From Gaoshiqia sp050178015 (GTDB taxonomy: Bacteria; Bacteroidota; Bacteroidia; Bacteroidales; Prolixibacteraceae): 64,000 nt of DNA. The first letter of the stretch is position 1, and every line of letters starts with the position of its first letter. The notes beneath the pieces are model-generated. The model had not been told where the DNA came from, ran no database searches, and was given only the letters and a program-made list of their open reading frames with translations. Location of the stretch: NCBI GenBank assembly GCA_050178015.1, contig JBFXGM010000003.1:124001-188000 (forward strand), written 5' to 3'. Both the position numbers and the translations under genes were made by a program. This document shows positions 8,632 to 18,833 of this stretch, piece after piece.

Positions 8632-10494
8632 ATGATGAAAAATAAATTTCTAATAGCAATTTTAGCCGTTCTGACTCTGGGCTTCGCGTCGTGTACCGAT
8701 TTCCTGGAGCAGACTTCCGATTCAGAATATACCAGCGACGTGGTCTTCTCTACGCCGGCTTACACCAACTCGGCCATCATGGGTATTTACTCGGTGATGA
8801 CCCTCGACGAAATGTACTCGTCGCGCATGGCACTGATGTACAGCGAAAACTCGGATATCGAAATCGTTGGCGCCGACCGCAATTCCTTCAATCAGCAAGG
8901 CAACCGCGGGATCAGTAATTACACGGCCACTCCAAGTTGGGCAGGCCACCTCGACCGCACCTGGAAAGCGCTGTACAAAGCCATTGAACGCGCCAACCTG
9001 GCCATTGCCGAAATCCCGCAAAGCGCCGCTTTCACGAATGCAGAAACCCAAAAGGCCATGCAAAATTACTACGGCGAAGCCTTGACTTTGCGTGCTTTGT
9101 TCTACTTTGAATTGGTCCGTCACTGGGGCGATGTTCCCTTTAAACTGGAGCCAACCCTTTCGGACGGTTCAAACTTTTATCCGGCTGTAGCTGACCGTGA
9201 CGAAATCCTGGAATACATGATCGAAGACCTGGCAACCGCAGCTGAAATGATGGACTGGGGAACAACCCCGGAACGGATGAGCAAAGGATTTGCCCTTGGC
9301 TTACAAGCACGAATGGCGTTGTGGCGCGGTGGTTATTCCATTCGCAATAAGGCCGGTTTCCCAACCGAACGCGGCGACAACCACACCTACTACTACGAAA
9401 TTGCCCGCGATGCCACAGCTAAAGTAATCAACGAAGGCCCGCACAAACTCAACACCAACTATGTGGATGTGTTTAAAAAGCTGTGTGCCCTCGACCTGGA
9501 CCTGTCATCGTACGAAAACCTGTTTGAAGTGGCGATGGGGCTTTCGCGCAGTAGCGAAGTGGGCTATTCAATCGGCGTTCGTTTCCGCACCAATACCAAA
9601 TATGGCTATGGAAACAATGCCAACGTGGTTTCCACCACCCCTTACTATTTCTACCAGTTCGACCAGACCGACCTGCGCCGCGACGTTTCGGTTGCCTACT
9701 ACGAATACAAACCCGATCCACAGAATGTTCCGAAGGAAATTTTCGTAAGCAACCCGTTCAGCTGGACCATCGCCAAGTACGATCAGCGCTGGATGAGCGA
9801 AGAATTTAAAAACATCAACCTTCCCGCTACATCGAAAATCGGTTCCGGCATCAACTGGGTGATGCTGCGCTACTCCGACATCCTGCTCATGTTTGCCGAA
9901 GCAGAAAATGAGCTGAACGGGCCCACTCAGGCTGCCAAAGATGCTCTGAAAGCTGTTCGCAACCGTGCATTCAGCGAAGCCGACCAAGCTGTAAAAGTTG
10001 AAGCATACGTTAATGCGCTGGGCAGCAAAGAAGACTTCTTCAATGCCATTGTGAACGAACGCATGTTCGAGTTTGGTGGCGAAGGAATCCGCAAATACGA
10101 CCTGATCCGCTGGAACCTGCTGGGCGATAAAATCGAAAAACAACGCGAAGGATTCCGCAGTATGATCAACGAAGGTACCCTGACCAACGAACTGGGCCAG
10201 GAAATTACCATTCCGCAAGCCATCTTTGTGAAATACAACGATGACGAGGAAACCATCAACGAAAACGAAGTGAACTTTTACGAAGACAAAGGCAATAATA
10301 TTATCAGCGGCTATGCCGATCCGATTGGCTGGATGACCGGTTTCTCGGATACCAATAAAGAAATCTATCTGGAAACTGTGGACAAATACAGCTCAGGCCT
10401 GAACAACGTAGTTAACAACCGTCACCTGTTCCCGATTTATCAGGAAATTGTAACCCAGTCAAACGGGACAATTCAGAATTCGTACAATTTCTAA
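8632..10494 (+). CDS. SusD/RagB-type glycan-binding lipoprotein
   Basis: 620 aa surface lipoprotein that captures oligosaccharide for the SusC pore. The signal ends at Cys21 (LTLGFASC). The SusD TPR scaffold is recognisable in ALTLRALFYFELVRHWGDVP, the WVMLRYSDILLMFAEAENEL helix and the late NERMFEFGGEGIRKYDLIRW segment, all hallmark SusD features. A tandem ATG at 8632/8635 makes the exact start ambiguous by one codon. Same operon as the SusC gene 11 bp upstream. Confidence 0.95.
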   Translation: MMKNKFLIAILAVLTLGFASCTDFLEQTSDSEYTSDVVFSTPAYTNSAIMGIYSVMTLDEMYSSRMALMYSENSDIEIVGADRNSFNQQGNRGISNYTATPSWAGHLDRTWKALYKAIERANLAIAEIPQSAAFTNAETQKAMQNYYGEALTLRALFYFELVRHWGDVPFKLEPTLSDGSNFYPAVADRDEILEYMIEDLATAAEMMDWGTTPERMSKGFALGLQARMALWRGGYSIRNKAGFPTERGDNHTYYYEIARDATAKVINEGPHKLNTNYVDVFKKLCALDLDLSSYENLFEVAMGLSRSSEVGYSIGVRFRTNTKYGYGNNANVVSTTPYYFYQFDQTDLRRDVSVAYYEYKPDPQNVPKEIFVSNPFSWTIAKYDQRWMSEEFKNINLPATSKIGSGINWVMLRYSDILLMFAEAENELNGPTQAAKDALKAVRNRAFSEADQAVKVEAYVNALGSKEDFFNAIVNERMFEFGGEGIRKYDLIRWNLLGDKIEKQREGFRSMINEGTLTNELGQEITIPQAIFVKYNDDEETINENEVNFYEDKGNNIISGYADPIGWMTGFSDTNKEIYLETVDKYSSGLNNVVNNRHLFPIYQEIVTQSNGTIQNSYNF

Positions 10495-10558
10495 ATCAAT
10501 CAACCGGGCATTTCTGTTTCATGAAAGGAACAGAGATGCTCCATTAAACTTTTAAAAA

Positions 10559-12160
10559 ATGAATTTCAAAAAGAGAATAAATATCAACCTGATTTTTGCG
10601 ACACTGGCCGGACTCTTGCTGTTCAGTGCCTGTGTTGACAAAAACGATTGGGACGTGGACAGCTCGTACAGCCGCATGTTCCGCCCGGCAAACCTGGCCG
10701 TAACGGGTGTTACTGCCACCACTGCCGATGTAAATTTTGTAGCCATTCCCGGATCGGCCTACTATTTGGTGGAGTTGAGCCAGGACAGCCTCGTGTTCGA
10801 AAATATTGTGGCCACGCTGGATACCACAGCTAACCTGTTCACACTCGAAAACCTCGATGGCAACACGGCATACTCAATCCGCGTGAAAGCCGTTTCTGAG
10901 GACCAAAACAAAGAAGGTTCGGCCTGGTCGGCTTTATACTTTAAAACACGTGCCGAACAAATCATGGAGCCCGTTTTACCTGGCGATATCATGAGCCGGA
11001 GCGTTAACTTGCGCTGGACTGCCGGTGCTACTGTTACCCGGTTGGTGGTTTTTGAATCAGAAGATGAACCCGCTGTTGTGGACATTGAACTCAGTGAAGG
11101 AGCCATTTCCAGCGGTGCGTTGAAAGTAAGCGGCTTGTCGCCCGAAACCAGCTATGTGGCCTTTTTGCTGAATGATACTAAACAAAGAGGTTCGGCTACG
11201 TTCACCACCTATCCGGACGTGCCCGATGCCGACCTGCTGTTCATGATGGAGGCAACCGACGTGTTGACACAGGAAACCTTCGATACATTGACTGTTTCGT
11301 CGGTAACCTTTGCCTTCCCGGCGGGTTCGTTCTACACGTTCGATGGAACCTTGATGCTGCCAACCGATGTGGATTTCAATTTCTTTGGTTTGCCAGGCAA
11401 CGAGAAAGCGATCCTGAACATCAAGCAAATTGAATTGGGCGCCAGCCACGGCTTCGTTAAATTCACAAATCTGGACTTGTCCGGTATTGTTTACGATGCA
11501 ACGGGGGCGCCAACTGCAGGTACTAACGATTATTTGTTCAACCAGAGCGGTACAACCAACACCAACACGCTTGAATTCTCGAACTGTTTGATCCACGATT
11601 ACAGGAATACGCCGCTGCGGATGAAAGATTCTGCCGATAAATACATTGAAAATCTGATCATCAACAACTGTGTGGTTTACAATACGCCGGATAGTTATTA
11701 CGTCATCAATGTTTCGGCAGCAAACCACGTGATTGATAATATCAGCATTACCAACTCAACGTTCCACAACATTGGCCGTATGTTCCTCCACAACAAATCG
11801 AACAACAGCAGCATCGTTATTGCTGATTGTACCTTTAATAACATGATCGCGTCAGGCAGATATTTCCTGGATATGGGCAGTTTCGGCCCTTCTGGCGAAT
11901 TTGCTGTAACCAACTGTATTTTTGGTGATACGGCTGACGACAATGCCAAAGGTATCCGGGCTTCGAGCGCACCGGTGGTAACCAACAGCTATTCAACCGC
12001 CGACTTCATCCTGGGAGGAAGTTCCATCAGCGGACTGAACAGCTACCTGGGACTATCGACCGATTTGTTTGCCGATCCGGCCAACGGCGATTTCACCATC
12101 GCAGACGAACTTTTCGATGGCAAAAGTTCGACCGGTGATCCCCGCTGGAGATTTCAATAA
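10559..12160 (+). CDS. Lipoprotein with fibronectin-III-like and parallel beta-helix domains (DUF4957/DUF5123 type)
   Basis: 533 aa. Lipobox LLFSAC with Cys25. Residues about 45-225 contain two Fn3-like modules (NLAVTGVTATTADVNFVAIP...). The second half has repeated short strands with NCxF/NSTFHNI patterns of a beta-helix (ISITNSTFHNIGRMFLHN, IVIADCTFNNM, FAVTNCIFGD). This arrangement matches DUF4957/DUF5123 proteins that commonly follow SusD in pectin loci, where they probably bind glycan at the surface. Enzyme activity is not evident. Last gene before the terminator at 12185. Confidence 0.75.
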   Translation: MNFKKRININLIFATLAGLLLFSACVDKNDWDVDSSYSRMFRPANLAVTGVTATTADVNFVAIPGSAYYLVELSQDSLVFENIVATLDTTANLFTLENLDGNTAYSIRVKAVSEDQNKEGSAWSALYFKTRAEQIMEPVLPGDIMSRSVNLRWTAGATVTRLVVFESEDEPAVVDIELSEGAISSGALKVSGLSPETSYVAFLLNDTKQRGSATFTTYPDVPDADLLFMMEATDVLTQETFDTLTVSSVTFAFPAGSFYTFDGTLMLPTDVDFNFFGLPGNEKAILNIKQIELGASHGFVKFTNLDLSGIVYDATGAPTAGTNDYLFNQSGTTNTNTLEFSNCLIHDYRNTPLRMKDSADKYIENLIINNCVVYNTPDSYYVINVSAANHVIDNISITNSTFHNIGRMFLHNKSNNSSIVIADCTFNNMIASGRYFLDMGSFGPSGEFAVTNCIFGDTADDNAKGIRASSAPVVTNSYSTADFILGGSSISGLNSYLGLSTDLFADPANGDFTIADELFDGKSSTGDPRWRFQ

Positions 12161-12184
12161 AAAATAAAAGTGTTACACGATCAC

Positions 12185-12215
12185 AAAACTGCTCCTCCGG
12201 GGGCAGTTTTTTTTT
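12185..12215 (+). terminator. Terminator of the pectate lyase-SusCD operon
   Basis: The inverted repeat AAACTGC(t)CC / GG(g)GGCAGTTT has a TCC loop and ends in nine T. It lies about 25 bp past the last stop codon of the operon, facing the convergent ABC permease gene. Confidence 0.85.
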
Positions 12216-12315
12216 GTCGAAAATGCGCGAAAATAAATTCGAGATGGGAGTTTGCTTATCCAGTTGTTAATTTTTTTTGATATCATCTCCACTTTCACCT
12301 TCGTCACGGTTTCAC

Positions 12316-15300
12316 TTATTCATTCCGTAATGCTTCGTACAAATTGGCTTTCATAGCCAAGCGGTTGCCAATAAACACCCAAAGCCAGGCGCTGGACAGA
12401 ACAATAAAACAGATGATCAAACTCCAATACAACAATCCGGCATATAACGAGGAAAGGAGGCTGGGCAAAGCAGCCAGCACGGCAGGTATCAATCCGATGC
12501 AAAGCGACAACACAACCAGAAATAAATTACCATGAAGAACCATTCTTCTAATCACATTTTTCCGGAAACCAATAGCCTCCAGCAGAGCATATTGGGACTG
12601 CTTCTCAAAGATGCTACGAAAAATAATAATACCCAAACCGATGGTTCCGATAAGCAAGCCTAAAGCCCCCAGCATCAGAAAGATGTTCAGGTAGGTATTC
12701 TCGATTTGATAGAACGACAACAGGCGTTCTTTGGCCGGGGTGATTTCCAAGCCATAGTTCCGGAAAGCGGTGCGCAGCGTTTCCTCCTCCTGTTCCGGTG
12801 CTTGGACCAAAAATGTTTGTGAGCCACTCACCGATGGGAAATTAGCGTAAAAAAGACTGTCACCAATCAGGATGTTTCCCTGAAAAACGGAGTTAGCCAA
12901 TCCCCCGATCAATTTCAACACGACCGGTTCACCGGCTTCATTCTGATAAACCAACGTATCGCCCACCGACTTGCCCAATCCCCATTTAATAACCGTTTGG
13001 TCAGCTATGGCCGGTATTTGCCCGTTTGGCAGTGGTTTGTTCAGAGACAACCAGGGATGTTCTGCATCCAGTTCGCCGGTTTTGGTGGCAAAGGTAAACG
13101 CCTGCCGTTTGTCCAGCGAGTTTGGATCGAAGCCTAACAGACGCGGACGGCTCACGCGGTTCAGGTTCAAGCAGCTGGCATCGTCGCCCGGCACCGCCTG
13201 AAACTGGATAAACTCGGCCTGTAAATCATCAATTCCCAGTTCAAAACGACCTTCCGGGCTGTTCAAATCGTGCAACACCGGGAAGCTTGTTTCGGCGAAA
13301 AAGGTAAAGCCGCCGGTACCGGATGAAGGCCGTTCGGCATGGGCCGTCAAATCCTTCCGGTTCATCCCTGTGGAAAGCACCAGGAAAACACCCACCGAAA
13401 GAAAACTGATGACCAGCATATTGCGGCGCCGGTCGTCCATCATCAATAAAAACGAAAAATGCCGGTACGACAAGCCCTTCGCACCGGAGTTGTTCAACCG
13501 GACAAAGCCATTGTTCACCAGCAAAATTAATCCGGGCAGCAGTCCAAATCCACTAATGTAAAAAACCATTGGATTGATTTCGCGACCAATTCCCTCGATC
13601 AACAACAACAAAATGGAAAGCAGAACCAAGGCCGTCCCGGCGAAGAACGACCAGCTGCCGGGCTTTGCTTCCTGTTCGTGCTGACGTTGTACGCTGACAA
13701 TTTGCTGGTGCGCAAATTTTCGCAGAACAAGCCATACACTGAACAAACTGATGCCCGCAACGATTGCAATTGCTTTGCCCAAGGCTGCTGCCGTAATATG
13801 GACATGCAGAATGGACGTGCGCACAATATCTCGCCAAATGGTATTTATCGCATCCAGCACCAACGAGTTATACGCCAGCGCCAACGGCACACCCAGCATG
13901 ATCCCCGCTGTGACCAGAAAAATCGATTCGGCAAAAAACAAGCGTTTTATTTTTCGCGGCAGAAAGCCCATGGCATGTAAAGTGCCGATTTCGGCCCGAC
14001 GAAAATTGAGGTACAGCAGAAACATCAGATATGCCAGTAACAAGGCGGCAAAGAGCACAAAAAAGCTCAGCCCGATGAACAGTTCACCAAAGTCAACCCC
14101 TTGTCCGGCAGCCTGCAATCCTTCCGAACGGGCATCTGTTGCCTGAAAGCCAACATCTGAAGGTACTAGTCCCGTTAATAAATGCTTTTCGAAATCAGCA
14201 GCCTTCAGCCCGTCCACCCGGATCGCCGTGGCCGAACCAAAGCGGTTGCCCCATAAACGTTCGGCGGTCTGTAAGCTGACAAATGCCTTGGGCGTCCCCT
14301 TGAATTCGTTCCAGTATGCTTCGTCCTTTTGTCTGATCTTCGACAAATCAACCGGCACACCGGTTTCCCAGTCGCTGCAATGCCCGGCGTCCGACATACC
14401 CGGAATGTCGGGCATCAGGTTGCTGTCGGCCCAGTCTCCGTTCATCTCCACAATTTTGGAAACCTGGAACCAGGCTGTCATTTCAACCAACTGGCGGAGC
14501 GGCCCGACTTCAAAATAATCCACTTGAAGCGAATCTCCAATTCCGGCGCCCAAATCATCAGCCAACCAGTCTGTTATTATTATTTCATCCGCAGCTGCCA
14601 ATGTTTTATCATCCGGCAAACCGGCCACAAAGGAATAGGGCGTTTGTTTCTCCTGCCCCTTAATTTGGTTGACGAAATAGGTAAAAACCGGATAACTTCC
14701 CGGTTCGGTTAACGCTTTCCGGGCCACTGCCGGTTCAATAAATACCCGGTCCGAAATCAGTTCGGTATAGTTCAGTGCATCGTTTTCCCGTATTTCTAAA
14801 TTTAAATCACTTAGTTGCCAATGTTTTGAAATTAGTTCGAATAATTCATCCGGGCTGCTCCCTTCCCAATCGGTTATAATAATATTGGCTTTGTCGGAAA
14901 GTTGCATTTGCCGGTTTAGCAAATCGATGGAAATGAATATGTTTTTGGGGGACGATTGGATATTCTGCAGGTTAAAATTACCTGTTTCATCGGCAGTTGC
15001 GATGGCTTTCACTTTCACCCGGAATGAAACCGTATTTTCATCAGCCGAAACAAAAGGCGTGTTTGCCGGAAAAGTACTCAGTTTATTGACACGCAACAGC
15101 AGTTCCTCGCCAACATGGACTCCCAACACATCTGCCAACTGTTGGTTAATAACAGCGTCATCGTCCGATAATTTATACAGACTGTCTGTTCCTGCAAAGC
15201 AGTCAAACCCGGGGGACACACCCCAAACCTGCAGCTGGTTTGCCCGGGCCCGGCCACCATCCAAAACGGCCATTCCATTGGCAAACAACACCGGGGTAGT

Positions 15301-15546
15301 TTGGGTATTTTCAAAAGCCAATTCAGTGGCCAGTTCTTTCCGAAAGAGCCGCTCACCGCCAGTGATCACCCAGTTAGTCCTTCCCAATCGCTGGAGGGTC
15401 AGCTGTTCTAAACTGAACGACACCGTATCGCCGATGATGAAAGCACCAAGTAAAATGGCCGTACTGAGCGCCACGCCCAGGATGATGGTGAGATTGAGTT
15501 TCCAATAATGTAGGAGTGATCTTATGGCAAACCGGATTGTACTCAT
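12316..15546 (-). CDS. ABC transporter permease with two FtsX domains (YbbP/MacB-like)
   Basis: 1076 aa. An N-terminal helix after RFAIRSLLHYWKLN is followed by a large extracytoplasmic MacB-like domain. A first FtsX cluster of membrane segments follows (about 495-640, FFVLFAALLLAYLMFLLYL and onward). Further helices and a second periplasmic domain come next, then a C-terminal FtsX cluster beginning IFLMLGALGLLIGTIGLGII. This whole-transporter fusion resembles E. coli YbbP more than LolC/E. Its ATG overlaps the stop of the ATPase gene (ATGA), so the two are translationally coupled. The substrate is unknown; such exporters usually handle lipids, lipoproteins or hydrophobic molecules. Confidence 0.88.
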   Translation of the reverse strand: MSTIRFAIRSLLHYWKLNLTIILGVALSTAILLGAFIIGDTVSFSLEQLTLQRLGRTNWVITGGERLFRKELATELAFENTQTTPVLFANGMAVLDGGRARANQLQVWGVSPGFDCFAGTDSLYKLSDDDAVINQQLADVLGVHVGEELLLRVNKLSTFPANTPFVSADENTVSFRVKVKAIATADETGNFNLQNIQSSPKNIFISIDLLNRQMQLSDKANIIITDWEGSSPDELFELISKHWQLSDLNLEIRENDALNYTELISDRVFIEPAVARKALTEPGSYPVFTYFVNQIKGQEKQTPYSFVAGLPDDKTLAAADEIIITDWLADDLGAGIGDSLQVDYFEVGPLRQLVEMTAWFQVSKIVEMNGDWADSNLMPDIPGMSDAGHCSDWETGVPVDLSKIRQKDEAYWNEFKGTPKAFVSLQTAERLWGNRFGSATAIRVDGLKAADFEKHLLTGLVPSDVGFQATDARSEGLQAAGQGVDFGELFIGLSFFVLFAALLLAYLMFLLYLNFRRAEIGTLHAMGFLPRKIKRLFFAESIFLVTAGIMLGVPLALAYNSLVLDAINTIWRDIVRTSILHVHITAAALGKAIAIVAGISLFSVWLVLRKFAHQQIVSVQRQHEQEAKPGSWSFFAGTALVLLSILLLLIEGIGREINPMVFYISGFGLLPGLILLVNNGFVRLNNSGAKGLSYRHFSFLLMMDDRRRNMLVISFLSVGVFLVLSTGMNRKDLTAHAERPSSGTGGFTFFAETSFPVLHDLNSPEGRFELGIDDLQAEFIQFQAVPGDDASCLNLNRVSRPRLLGFDPNSLDKRQAFTFATKTGELDAEHPWLSLNKPLPNGQIPAIADQTVIKWGLGKSVGDTLVYQNEAGEPVVLKLIGGLANSVFQGNILIGDSLFYANFPSVSGSQTFLVQAPEQEEETLRTAFRNYGLEITPAKERLLSFYQIENTYLNIFLMLGALGLLIGTIGLGIIIFRSIFEKQSQYALLEAIGFRKNVIRRMVLHGNLFLVVLSLCIGLIPAVLAALPSLLSSLYAGLLYWSLIICFIVLSSAWLWVFIGNRLAMKANLYEALRNE

Positions 15547-16223
15547 GTGGTAATGAGTTTTAGTTTTCCGTCAACCAACTGATAAATTTTGTCCATTTTG
15601 GCTGCCAGGGCCATCGAGTGTGTCACCACAATCAAGCTCACTTGCTCTTCCCGGTTTAGTTGAAGCAATAAATCGGCCAGTTGGTCGGCCGAATGCTGGT
15701 CGAGTGCACCGGTAGGCTCGTCGGCCAACAGGATTTTGGGTTGGTTGATCAGCGCGCGGGCCACCGCGGTGCGCTGGCATTCGCCGCCTGAAAGCTGCCC
15801 GGGCTTCTGCGTTTTCAGCGGCCCGATGCCAAGCTTACCGATCAGCATGTTGGCCCGCTCGTGCTGCTTATCACGGATACTTTTTTGTCGGGCCAACACC
15901 GGCAGCAACACGTTTTCCTCCAAATTTAACTGAGGAAGCAAATGATGAAGCTGAAAAACAAAGCCGATTGACTGGTTGCGAAATTCGGCCAGTTCCTTTT
16001 CATTTTTATTGAAAACCGGTTCGCCATCCAGAAATATTTCACCAGAATCAGGTATGTCCAATGCCCCCAGCATATTGAGCAAAGTGGTTTTTCCCGAGCC
16101 GGATGGCCCGACAATAGCCACACTTTCCCCTTCCTGGACTATCAAATCCAACTGGTTCAAAATAATCCGTTTTTCGCCCGAACCGGAGAGAAAACTTTTA
16201 GATAACGCTTTTACTTCAAGCAT
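15543..16223 (-). CDS. ABC transporter ATP-binding protein (LolD/YbbA-like)
   Basis: 226 aa, typical for the family. Walker A GPSGSGKTT (about residues 39-47), signature LSGGECQRTAVARA, Walker B ILLADEPTGALD and the H-loop VVTHS are all intact. It powers the FtsX-type permease encoded immediately downstream, with which it overlaps by 4 nt. The gene lies 10 bp after the GT4 stop and could be cotranscribed with it. Confidence 0.93.
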   Translation of the reverse strand: MLEVKALSKSFLSGSGEKRIILNQLDLIVQEGESVAIVGPSGSGKTTLLNMLGALDIPDSGEIFLDGEPVFNKNEKELAEFRNQSIGFVFQLHHLLPQLNLEENVLLPVLARQKSIRDKQHERANMLIGKLGIGPLKTQKPGQLSGGECQRTAVARALINQPKILLADEPTGALDQHSADQLADLLLQLNREEQVSLIVVTHSMALAAKMDKIYQLVDGKLKLITT

Positions 16224-16233
16224 AATAAAATAT

Positions 16234-17520
16234 TTAGGGGGCTACCTTTTCATAAATTTTCACCAGCTTTTCCGCTTGTTTATGAATGTCGAAATGGGCT
16301 TTCACACCTGCCAGGCCTTTTTCACTCATTTCTGCCAATTTATCTTTTTCCAGAATAATGCTTTTCCAGGCTTTGGCCAGTTTTTTAGCACTGTTTGGGT
16401 GATAAATTATGCCGCCTTCCGACAACCCCAACACCTCAGGGAAAGCGCCCAGCTCGGGCTGTACGAGCGGAATGCCCGATGCCAGCGCTTCGAGCTGGTA
16501 CAGGCCAAAAGCTTCACCGTTCAATACCGGCACCGATAGCACGGCCACCGAGTTGAAGAACTCCCGGCGCTCCGGGCCTTCAAATTCTTCCACCCAAAGC
16601 ACATCTTGTTCCAGTCGGGCAGCTGCAATTTTTCGCTTTTGCTCTTTGATGAAAGCCGCATCGTCATTGGTTTTTCCACCTGTAATTTTCAATTTCACTG
16701 GCCGGAACTGTTCATCTTCTTTCAGGTGGATAAAGGCATCCACCAAAATGCCCAATCCGTTTTCTTCGCACATGCGCGAAATGAAACCAATCATGGGTTC
16801 CTTTTCTCGAATATCCTTCACTTCGTAATCGGCGGCATCCACGCCAATGTGGTTGACAAACAACTGTTCTTTTTTCAGGTGAAGTCGTTTTTGCATATCA
16901 TCGGCATAAAATTGACTCACAGCCACAAACGCGTCCACTTCGCGGGCCCGCTCCTGCATGAGCTCCCAAACTTCATCGCGGTGTTGGTCACTCATCACAT
17001 CTACCCACACATCTTCGTCCTGCAACGAGCACACCACCGGGATGCCGATTTTTTGCTTGATGCGCCGGGCAAGCCCCAGCAACAAAGCATTCGACAGGTG
17101 AACGACATCCGGTTTGGCTTCATTTTTCAGCCAATCGACCAGACGTTCCAGCTCATCTTTTTGCAGACCGTCTTCACCCAGCAACATCGAAACGGTCATT
17201 TCTTCCAGGCCTTTGGCGCGGGTCGATCCTGCATTTTGGGCAGCCAGGTTCAGCAACGTTTTCGAGTTCAGCATCTTGTCAACAAACGCGGGCATGTGCC
17301 TGAAAACCGGAAAGCGTTGCTTTAAGTAAATATCCACAGCCCCGTAAAATACAGGCACTTCATTCAAATCATGCGCATCCTCAAACAAGGGCAAATACAT
17401 GGGAACTTTCACCACTTGCTTGCCCATATCCTGCAAGGCTTTCATGTATTTGCTGTCGCGAAGGCAGTTCCCGCAATAAAAGCTGCCGCCTGAACCCGGT
17501 ATAATGTGTGCGATTTTCAT
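16234..17520 (-). CDS. Glycosyltransferase family 4 (group 1) protein
   Basis: 428 aa. It starts MKIAHIIPGSGGSFYCGNCLRD, a GT-B N-terminal domain. The C-terminal donor domain has EPMIGFISRMCEENGLGILV and the EX7E-like block EAFGLYQLEALASGIPLVQPE. It should transfer a sugar from a nucleotide-activated donor; the acceptor is unknown. ATG 17520 was chosen because residues encoded upstream of it (from 17544) do not fit the fold. A REP-like repeat separates it from the upstream propeller gene, so it may not belong functionally to the redox cluster. Confidence 0.87.
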   Translation of the reverse strand: MKIAHIIPGSGGSFYCGNCLRDSKYMKALQDMGKQVVKVPMYLPLFEDAHDLNEVPVFYGAVDIYLKQRFPVFRHMPAFVDKMLNSKTLLNLAAQNAGSTRAKGLEEMTVSMLLGEDGLQKDELERLVDWLKNEAKPDVVHLSNALLLGLARRIKQKIGIPVVCSLQDEDVWVDVMSDQHRDEVWELMQERAREVDAFVAVSQFYADDMQKRLHLKKEQLFVNHIGVDAADYEVKDIREKEPMIGFISRMCEENGLGILVDAFIHLKEDEQFRPVKLKITGGKTNDDAAFIKEQKRKIAAARLEQDVLWVEEFEGPERREFFNSVAVLSVPVLNGEAFGLYQLEALASGIPLVQPELGAFPEVLGLSEGGIIYHPNSAKKLAKAWKSIILEKDKLAEMSEKGLAGVKAHFDIHKQAEKLVKIYEKVAP

Positions 17521-17622
17521 AAAAACATCCTCCAATTTTTCCAACAGAAGAGAAGAAAATTACATTAATGGCTGAATTATATAAAGTTATAGCATAAAAC
17601 GACAACAAATTCCTCCAACATT

Positions 17623-17670
17623 CCCCTCCTTTGGAGAGCCTGCCCGGCAACTGCCGGGGGTTAGGGGAGG
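17623..17670. repeat. Nested inverted repeat (REP-like)
   Basis: Outer arms CCCCTCC (17623-17629) and GGGGAGG (17664-17670) enclose an inner hairpin CCCGGCA-AC-TGCCGGG (17643-17658). This fits the short palindromic repeats scattered in Bacteroidota genomes. It overlaps the stop codon (17661-17663) of the neighbouring propeller gene. Confidence 0.55.
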
Positions 17671-18770
17671 CTCCCAAAAATATAGATTCGTCCATCGTTG
17701 GCCCCGATGATCACTTTTCCGGCGTAAACTGCCGGTGAGCCGGCAATTTGGCTGCCAATTTCATAGTTCCATAGCTCTTCACCGGTTTTCAGCCGGTGCA
17801 TGTAAATCATGCCATCCATCGTGGCGGTAATGATTTTTTCACCCACTATAACAGACGAAGAATTGATTCGGTTTGATAAACGTTTGTTCCAAACGGGTTT
17901 TCCGTTCAGCCGGTTGAAACAATACAGATTCCGGTCTTCGTTTCCCAAAACAATATAATCTCCAGACACCGCAGGGGAAGCAATAAACGGGAGGTTTTTA
18001 TCAGGATTGTTGTAAGTCCATTTAATTTTACCGGCCTCCAGGTCAATCGAGAACAATTGGCCTTCGTAGTCGCCGATATAGACGTCGTTACCAACAATGG
18101 CTGGCGAAGAGGCCACGTAGGTTGACAATTCGATTTTTTTCGACAGTTTACCGGTCTTTAAATCAACCAAGTGCAAAAAACCATCGCAGCCTCCAAATAC
18201 CACCGTATTATTATACAGGGCCGGCGCCCCGTTGATAAAGTTGTCCGATTCGTATTTCCACAGGTTTTTACCATCGGCCAGATCTACTCCGTGCAGAAAA
18301 TAGTCGTAGCTGCCCACTGCCAGCACCGTTTTTCCATTCATATTGTTCCAATTGGCCGAACCGATGATTTGGTTGTCGGTTTTGTATTTCCACACCAATG
18401 TCCCGTCGGTCTGATTCAGACAGAACAGCCATCCGTCCAACGAACCAAAGATGACGTTACTGTCCAGCAGAATGGCAGGCGCTTCGATGCTGTTTTCAGC
18501 GTCAAACTTCCATTTCAGCTGACCGTTCAGGTTGAAGGCGTAAAAAAAACCATCGGTCGATCCGCAATACACCATACCATCTTTTACAACCGGCGAAGCT
18601 TTGATATCATCGTTGGTTTGAATGGAGGCCAGCATCTTTAACTGATCGGGCAAAGTTGCATGCTCAGAGCCCGTCAATTGCCGGTTGCCCCGAAAAACGG
18701 GCCATTCGCTTTGTGCGAACAGTATATTTGCGAAGAGTAAAAGAACCAGTATTGTCGTATTCCTTTTCAT
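17661..18770 (-). CDS. Exported PQQ-like beta-propeller protein
   Basis: 369 aa. Signal peptide (ILVLLLFANILFAQ), then EWPVFRGN and about seven propeller blades with repeats of the form GxVYxGsxDGxxYAxxxxxGxxxWkf. PQQ-like means the fold of quinoprotein dehydrogenases and BamB; the residues that would bind PQQ cannot be confirmed here, so a scaffold or ligand-binding role is as likely as an enzyme. It is the last gene of the 17.7-31.7 kb redox cluster and shares the FRG-type first blade with four other propellers there. Its final residues and stop codon come from the REP-like repeat at 17623-17670. Confidence 0.85.
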   Translation of the reverse strand: MKRNTTILVLLLFANILFAQSEWPVFRGNRQLTGSEHATLPDQLKMLASIQTNDDIKASPVVKDGMVYCGSTDGFFYAFNLNGQLKWKFDAENSIEAPAILLDSNVIFGSLDGWLFCLNQTDGTLVWKYKTDNQIIGSANWNNMNGKTVLAVGSYDYFLHGVDLADGKNLWKYESDNFINGAPALYNNTVVFGGCDGFLHLVDLKTGKLSKKIELSTYVASSPAIVGNDVYIGDYEGQLFSIDLEAGKIKWTYNNPDKNLPFIASPAVSGDYIVLGNEDRNLYCFNRLNGKPVWNKRLSNRINSSSVIVGEKIITATMDGMIYMHRLKTGEELWNYEIGSQIAGSPAVYAGKVIIGANDGRIYIFGSLP

Positions 18771-18791
18771 TTCAAACTTGTTTTAACGGAT

Positions 18792-18833
18792 ACTGAAACC
18801 CCGTCTACCGACGGGCAAGAAGTTCAGGATGAC
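18792..18833. repeat. Degenerate REP-like hairpin
   Basis: CTGAA (18793-18797) pairs with TTCAG (18823-18827), with a second hairpin CCCGTC-TACC-GACGGG (18800-18815) in its loop, followed by GATGAC. The AAGTTCAGGATGAC edge matches the arm seen at 40476-40486. The element supplies the stop codon of the flavoprotein gene that ends at 18824. Confidence 0.5.
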